64,000 nt of DNA, taken from positions 2,852,001 through 2,916,000 of the forward strand of contig NZ_JACCBB010000001.1 of NCBI RefSeq assembly GCF_013409345.1, read 5' to 3'. The notes beneath the pieces were generated by a model. That model did no database searches. It was not told the origin of the DNA and saw only the letters and a program-made list of their open reading frames with translations. Both the position numbers and the translations under genes were made by a program. Source of the DNA: Kineococcus aurantiacus (GTDB lineage: Bacteria; Actinomycetota; Actinomycetes; Actinomycetales; Kineococcaceae). This document shows positions 61,401 through 64,000 of this stretch, in pieces (the stretch's first letter is position 1; the number at the start of each line of letters is the position of its first letter).

Positions 61401-61600
61401 CTGGAGAACTTCTGCTCCAGCAGGTCCAGGCCGTCGCTGGCCTGGGTGCCGGGGATGGAGAAGCTGGTGTCCTGCGCGGCGGTCTGCTTGAGGCCGAAGG
61501 CGAGGCCGGCGAGGGCGGCGAGGAGGACGGCCCAGACGGCCAGGACCTGCCAGTGGCGGCGGGCGCTGAACCTGCCGAGTCGGTAGAGCAGGGTGGCCAT
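58475..61600 (-). CDS. MMPL family RND exporter with C-terminal beta-sandwich repeats
   Basis: The 1041-residue protein begins with a 12-segment MMPL/RND transporter (residues 1 to about 725): two large extracytoplasmic loops, LGLAVGIDYALFVFARTRTE in the first half and ILFGLAMDYQMFLVSAIHEQH in the second, with the proton-relay Asp-Tyr pairs. After a Gln/Ala/Glu-rich linker, three repeats of about 80 residues follow (VGVVTDTAGNPLTGAAL, LHGRLHDGHGPVAGAVL, LVGTVEAAGDGRPVQEASV), each a carboxypeptidase-regulatory-like beta-sandwich. By normal MMPL topology that tail is cytoplasmic, which is odd. ATG 61600 has AAGGAG upstream. The divergent TetR gene likely represses it. Confidence 0.88.
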   Translation of the reverse strand: MATLLYRLGRFSARRHWQVLAVWAVLLAALAGLAFGLKQTAAQDTSFSIPGTQASDGLDLLEQKFSSGAGNATATVVFQAPAGQTLTGTNATVVQDLLADVRGLDGVASVSDPLSVQAPVLSRDQRIAAATVTFDGTVGDVTPEQVEALEAATDHDAGDVRVEVTSQVQTTEAGHASEAIGVAVAFLVLVLTYGALAAAGANLLTAGLGVGAGYLGIMALGKVVSLSTTTPALAGMLGLAVGIDYALFVFARTRTELRRGEGLDQAIAKATGTAGTAVVFAGTTVVIALVGLSVVDIPFLTQMGLAAAATVAVAVVVALTAVPAFLKVLGLKVLPRKERHRDPAGLRAIADSDDHATADLAGRGPLGRWARGVTKHPVVALLVAVVAVGAIAIPVASMRTALPSAENADPATSQRQAYDLLVEGFGPGSQSTLVVLVDGPEAAAVAAEVGPRIQALPDVVAVTPAVPSPDGTAQLITVVPGSGPTDERTSDLVRAIRSATGGTTGADVLVTGQTALDIDVTDALNDALPVYIAIIVVLALLLLIMLFRSLAVPLLATVGFLLSLGASLGSVVAIYQWGWLSDVFQVAQPGPLLSFMPVLVVGILFGLAMDYQMFLVSAIHEQHAHGRRPVDAVLAGFRRSAPVVVAAALIMSGVFVGFATSGDQVIGSIGMALTVGVLADALVVRMVIMPAALTLLGDAAWWLPRWAQRLVPNVDAEGRGLTELLAQEADAPAGLPAQRAGHQPERRHPEQAGQAGPAAEHHGVGAEQRVERLLQDLPLGLVGVVTDTAGNPLTGAALTVTDPTGRQVARTRSDDVGFYSLPLQAGGTYVLIVAASDARPVAHLVPVSDRTVRHDVRLLGSAALHGRLHDGHGPVAGAVLTLLDVQGSVVASTRSGDDGTYRFGDLVAGNYVLSVLSQTFRPVAQNLEVGHGHDVELDVALSHGGRLVGTVEAAGDGRPVQEASVTLVDDGGAVVDSAVTGDDGAFAFDDLSTGRYTVTAAGYSPVATGVDVPEAGHRDVEVRLGGERAVRHDPDGEPSRS

Positions 61601-61669
61601 CGGGGCGGGCTCCTTCGCGGTGGGGGCGGACCGGGGTTCGTCGGCACCGGTGGCGACGCGCGCCGAACC

Positions 61670-61681
61670 AGCTGATCGGCT
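61670..61681. promoter_or_regulatory. second TetR-type operator
   Basis: AGCTGATCGGCT differs by one base from the core AGCCGATCGGCT of the palindrome at 61725-61742. It lies just after the predicted start point of the MMPL gene. Confidence 0.45.
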
Positions 61682-61686
61682 CATCG

Positions 61687-61715
61687 ACGGTACCCCGCGC
61701 CCGGCACCCTGCCAA
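61687..61715 (-). promoter_or_regulatory. promoter of the MMPL gene
   Basis: On the minus strand a -35 TTGGCA (61715-61710) and -10 TACCGT (61692-61687) are 17 bp apart. Confidence 0.6.
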
Positions 61716-61724
61716 CGGCTGAGC

Positions 61725-61742
61725 ACTAGCCGATCGGCTAGT
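61725..61742. promoter_or_regulatory. 18-bp perfect palindrome, TetR-type operator
   Basis: ACTAGCCGATCGGCTAGT is a perfect palindrome just upstream of the MMPL -35, in the space shared with the divergent TetR gene. Confidence 0.65.
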
Positions 61743-61820
61743 TCTCCGAGGGTCGCGGATCCGTCGGGAGTCGTAGGCGCGGGCGTGGGCGCGGGCGCGG
61801 GCGCACCCGGGGGCGCGGGT

Positions 61821-61826
61821 TAGAGT
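61821..61826 (+). promoter_or_regulatory. -10 element TAGAGT of the TetR gene
   Basis: TAGAGT lies 28 bases before GTG 61855, leaving a short leader with ribosome site GGGGAGG. The 60 bp upstream are a low-complexity GCGGGC-rich run. Confidence 0.45.
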
Positions 61827-61854
61827 CCCCCCAGGCCAGGAGCGGGGAGGACCA

Positions 61855-62454
61855 GTGACGACGACGGTCGGCGAGACGCGACCGGCGGGTCCGGGACGGC
61901 AGCGGCTGCACGAGGCGGCGGTCCGGCTGTTCGCCGAGCACGGGGTCAGCGGGACGTCGCTGCAGATGATCGCCGACGCGGTCGGCGTCACCAAGGCCGC
62001 GGTCTACTACCACTACCGGACCAAGGACGAGCTGGTCGTCGGCGTCGTCGCCCCGTTCATCGACCGGGTCTTCGCGGTGCTGGAGTCCGCCGAGGCGCGC
62101 CGGGGGCACCGGGCCCGCGTCGAGACGCTCGTCGACGGCCTCGTCGACGTCGTCGTCGACGCGCGCCGGTTGTACGTCGTCGCGGCCGTGGACCCGGTCA
62201 TCGCGCACCTGCACGCGGCCTACCCCCGGATGGCCGAGCTCGGTGACCGGATGCAGCAGCTCCTCGCCGGGCCCGGGGCGGACGCCGAGCGCCGGGTCGC
62301 CGTGGTGCTCTTCCTGTCCGGGCTGGTCGGGCCCATCGGCGACCCGACCTGCCGGGACGTCCCCGACGAGGAGCTGCGGCGGATGCTGTCGGACATCGGG
62401 CGGCGCCTCCTGCTGCCCCGCCGCCGCCCCCGGAGGGTCAGCGACCCCGCGTGA
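61855..62454 (+). CDS. TetR family regulator of the MMPL exporter
   Basis: The 199-residue protein has the TetR helix-turn-helix (AAVRLFAEHGVSGTSLQMIADAVGVTKAAVYYHYRTKDEL) and an all-helical ligand domain. It is divergent from the MMPL exporter gene and two related palindromes lie in the gap, so it likely represses exporter and itself until an exported compound binds. GTG 61855 has ribosome site GGGGAGG. Its last 17 bases overlap the convergent beta-propeller gene. Confidence 0.9.
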   Translation: MTTTVGETRPAGPGRQRLHEAAVRLFAEHGVSGTSLQMIADAVGVTKAAVYYHYRTKDELVVGVVAPFIDRVFAVLESAEARRGHRARVETLVDGLVDVVVDARRLYVVAAVDPVIAHLHAAYPRMAELGDRMQQLLAGPGADAERRVAVVLFLSGLVGPIGDPTCRDVPDEELRRMLSDIGRRLLLPRRRPRRVSDPA

Positions 62455-63793
62455 ACCGGAAGACGCTGAGGGTGCCGGCGTCCTCGTCGCTCGTCAGGAG
62501 CAGGTCCGACTGCGGCAGGGCCAGCACGCCCTCCGGGGCCTCGCCGGTCGGCAGGACCTGCGTGAGCCGCGGGGCGAGCTCGTCGGTCAGGTCGTACACC
62601 AGGACGGCGTCGCCGCGCTCGGAGCCGATGAACGCGTACGGGGTGGGTTCGCGGAACCGGTGCCGGCCCAGGGACAGGCCGCCGAACGCCGCGACCTCGG
62701 CCCCCTCGAACTCGGCGCCCTTGTCGTCGCTGCGGCCGTCGGGGTAGCGGCCGGCGTCGGCGAGCGCCTGCTCGGCGGAGGCGCCGGCGTCCCACAGGAC
62801 CCCGCCGGTGGGGGAGAACACCGTCCAGCCGCGGCCGCCGGAGGGTTCGGCGGCCAGGTCGCCCTCGTTCGCCGTGACGAGGTTCCCGCCGGCGGTCCAC
62901 TGGACGCCGTCGGGTTCGCGGGGGGCGGTGAGGTCCTCGGTGAAGGAGGCGACGCCGTCGTCGGTCAGGTCGGCGTCGGTGCGGTGGACGGTCCCGGCGG
63001 AGAAGGAGCCCACGACGGTGCCGCGGTGCAGGTCGACGAGCGCGACGGCGTTGTTCTCCTGCAGCGTGACGGCGGCGGTCCCGTCGGCGTTCACGTCGAC
63101 GAACTCCGGTTCGGGGTCCTCGGGGAACCGCGCACCGGGCAGGCCGGTGAGGTCCACCGTGGAGACCGACCAGTCGGCGGGGCCGCCGGACAGGTCCACG
63201 GCGGCGAGGGAACCGGCGGGCAGCTGCGGCAGGCCGCCCTCGACGCCGTCGACGACGAGCTCCTCGTCGCGCTGGTCCTCCAGCGCGACGCCCGCGACCG
63301 AACCGTCGGGGGCGATGGAGATCGAGTCGGGCTGGCCGCCGAGGTCGAGGGTGCGGACGACGCCGCGGCCGGCGACGGACAGGACGGCGAGGTACCCCGA
63401 GGGGTGCGCGAAGTCGCCGTCGGTGGTGTCGACGACGGCCAGCGCGTACGCGCCGTCGGGGGTGACGGCGACCGAGGTGGGTTCGCCCTCCAGCTGCACG
63501 GTCCCCAGCTCGCGCAGGGCCCGCGGCCGGGAGACGTCGACGAACCCGACCTCCCCGGCGCCGGAGTCGGTGTAGACGACGGTGCGGCCGTCGGGGGTGG
63601 CGGCGAGGATCTCGGCGACCTCACCGCTGACGGCGAAGGGCGCCTCCTCGACGAACCGGCCCGGGCCGGAGAAGGGTCCGGGGAACGGGCCGGGCCACGG
63701 GCCGGGGGACGCGGAGGCCGGCGGGACCAGGGCCAGACCGGTCGCGGGGACGAGGAGCAGGCCGAGCAGGGCGCTGCGGCGGGGGTGCTTCAC
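62438..63793 (-). CDS. secreted beta-propeller protein (choice-of-anchor I-like)
   Basis: The 451-residue protein has a Sec signal (KHPRR, Leu-rich core, cleavage near PPASASPG about residue 29), a Pro/Gly-rich spacer of repeated PGP(W/F) units, then about seven WD40/YVTN-like blades (ILAATPDGRTVVYTDSGAGE, SVAVTPDGAYALAVVD, SISIAPDGSVAGVALEDQRD, FVDVNADGTAAVTLQENNAV). EPDGVQWTAGGNLVTANEGD resembles the choice-of-anchor I group often joined to phosphatases or esterases; no enzyme motif is certain here. GTG 63793 has an ideal ribosome site AGGAGG. Confidence 0.8.
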   Translation of the reverse strand: MKHPRRSALLGLLLVPATGLALVPPASASPGPWPGPFPGPFSGPGRFVEEAPFAVSGEVAEILAATPDGRTVVYTDSGAGEVGFVDVSRPRALRELGTVQLEGEPTSVAVTPDGAYALAVVDTTDGDFAHPSGYLAVLSVAGRGVVRTLDLGGQPDSISIAPDGSVAGVALEDQRDEELVVDGVEGGLPQLPAGSLAAVDLSGGPADWSVSTVDLTGLPGARFPEDPEPEFVDVNADGTAAVTLQENNAVALVDLHRGTVVGSFSAGTVHRTDADLTDDGVASFTEDLTAPREPDGVQWTAGGNLVTANEGDLAAEPSGGRGWTVFSPTGGVLWDAGASAEQALADAGRYPDGRSDDKGAEFEGAEVAAFGGLSLGRHRFREPTPYAFIGSERGDAVLVYDLTDELAPRLTQVLPTGEAPEGVLALPQSDLLLTSDEDAGTLSVFRFTRGR

Positions 63794-63919
63794 AGGTGCC
63801 TCCTGGGTGGGGAGGCACCCGTCTACCGGGCCGGGACGTCCCCGCGGTGTCCACGACGTGAACACCGGGGACCGCCCGGCGGGCGGCGCCCGGGGTGGTC
63901 GGAGCGGGTGAGGGGCCGG

Positions 63920-64000
63920 TCAGGCGGTGGGGGCGACCTTGACGGTGAGGCCGTCGAGGTAGCTGCGCACGTTGGCGCGGACCTGCTCGACGTTGTCGCC
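63920..64000 (-). CDS. C-terminus of a gene running off the right edge
   Basis: The last 26 residues of a protein (ending VRSYLDGLTVKVAPTA, stop at 63920-63922) can be read from the right edge; the codon use shows strong GC third-position bias like true genes here. The rest lies outside the window, and the piece is too short to name. Confidence 0.5.
   Translation of the reverse strand, partial: GDNVEQVRANVRSYLDGLTVKVAPTA

Overview
The window is very GC-rich, strongly GC3-biased, gene-dense DNA from an actinobacterium. DprE1 (arabinan precursor synthesis), an F420-dependent oxidoreductase, the fbaA/DUF3151/purA neighbourhood, RsbU/STAS signalling, many GTG starts and many GTGA/ATGA gene overlaps all fit Actinobacteria. 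A Kineococcus-like member of the Kineosporiales is my best guess, made from gene content only. Promoters visible in the sequence have the form TTGACG-17 bp-TANNNT, and about ten genes have a TANNNT hexamer 6-8 bases before the start codon, which points to leaderless mRNAs. I saw no tRNA, rRNA, CRISPR array, transposase or prophage.

Layout. 1-5.5 kb: two related membrane sensor proteins (one a diguanylate cyclase), dprE1 and a TPR-GGDEF protein. 5.6-8.2 kb: PhzF-family enzyme and a divergent esterase lipoprotein. 8.3-14.6 kb: LacI regulator divergent from a GH127 beta-L-arabinofuranosidase and a CUT1 sugar ABC importer without ATPase. 14.6-17.8 kb: small secreted protein, a MocR/YczE divergent pair and a YciI-like protein. 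17.8-24.3 kb: an amino acid catabolic operon (FAD oxidase, ALDH7 aminoadipate semialdehyde dehydrogenase, amino acid dehydrogenase, HglS 2-oxoadipate dioxygenase) with a divergent LysR gene. 24.3-32.8 kb: a fructoselysine-type operon (FrlD kinase, FrlB deglycase, GntR regulator, FAD oxidase, ABC importer, FrlC epimerase). 32.8-37.5 kb: manA, an ABC-2 exporter and an NrtR-like NUDIX regulator. 37.5-39.5 kb: SPFH protein and NAD-kinase-like protein behind a 13-bp-arm palindrome. 39.5-45.5 kb: FAD/Fe-S dehydrogenase, DHFR-like protein, a DUF559 nuclease-fold gene between inverted repeats, an M20 amidohydrolase. 45.5-55.8 kb: beta-helix protein, F420 oxidoreductase, DJ-1/PfpI, fbaA, STAS, RsbU phosphatase, DUF3151, FAD oxidoreductase, purA, GNAT. 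55.8-64 kb: GH10 xylanase with LacI regulator, an MMPL exporter with unusual beta-sandwich tail and its TetR regulator, a secreted beta-propeller, and a gene running off the end.

How the parts fit. The most interesting feature is the 15 kb island 17.8-32.8 kb. The frl half should import an Amadori compound, phosphorylate it and split it into glucose 6-phosphate plus lysine. The adjoining operon encodes the last steps of lysine breakdown through aminoadipate semialdehyde, aminoadipate and 2-oxoadipate to D-2-hydroxyglutarate. A YdiJ-like FAD/Fe-S dehydrogenase at 39.5 kb could finish the route to 2-oxoglutarate. The same palindrome TTGTCAGACAA lies at the frl promoter and inside the first gene of the lysine operon. 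A second cluster of interest joins an NrtR-like regulator, an SPFH protein and a divergent NAD kinase homologue. Both sugar importers lack their own ATPase, so a shared MsiK-type ATPase elsewhere is expected.
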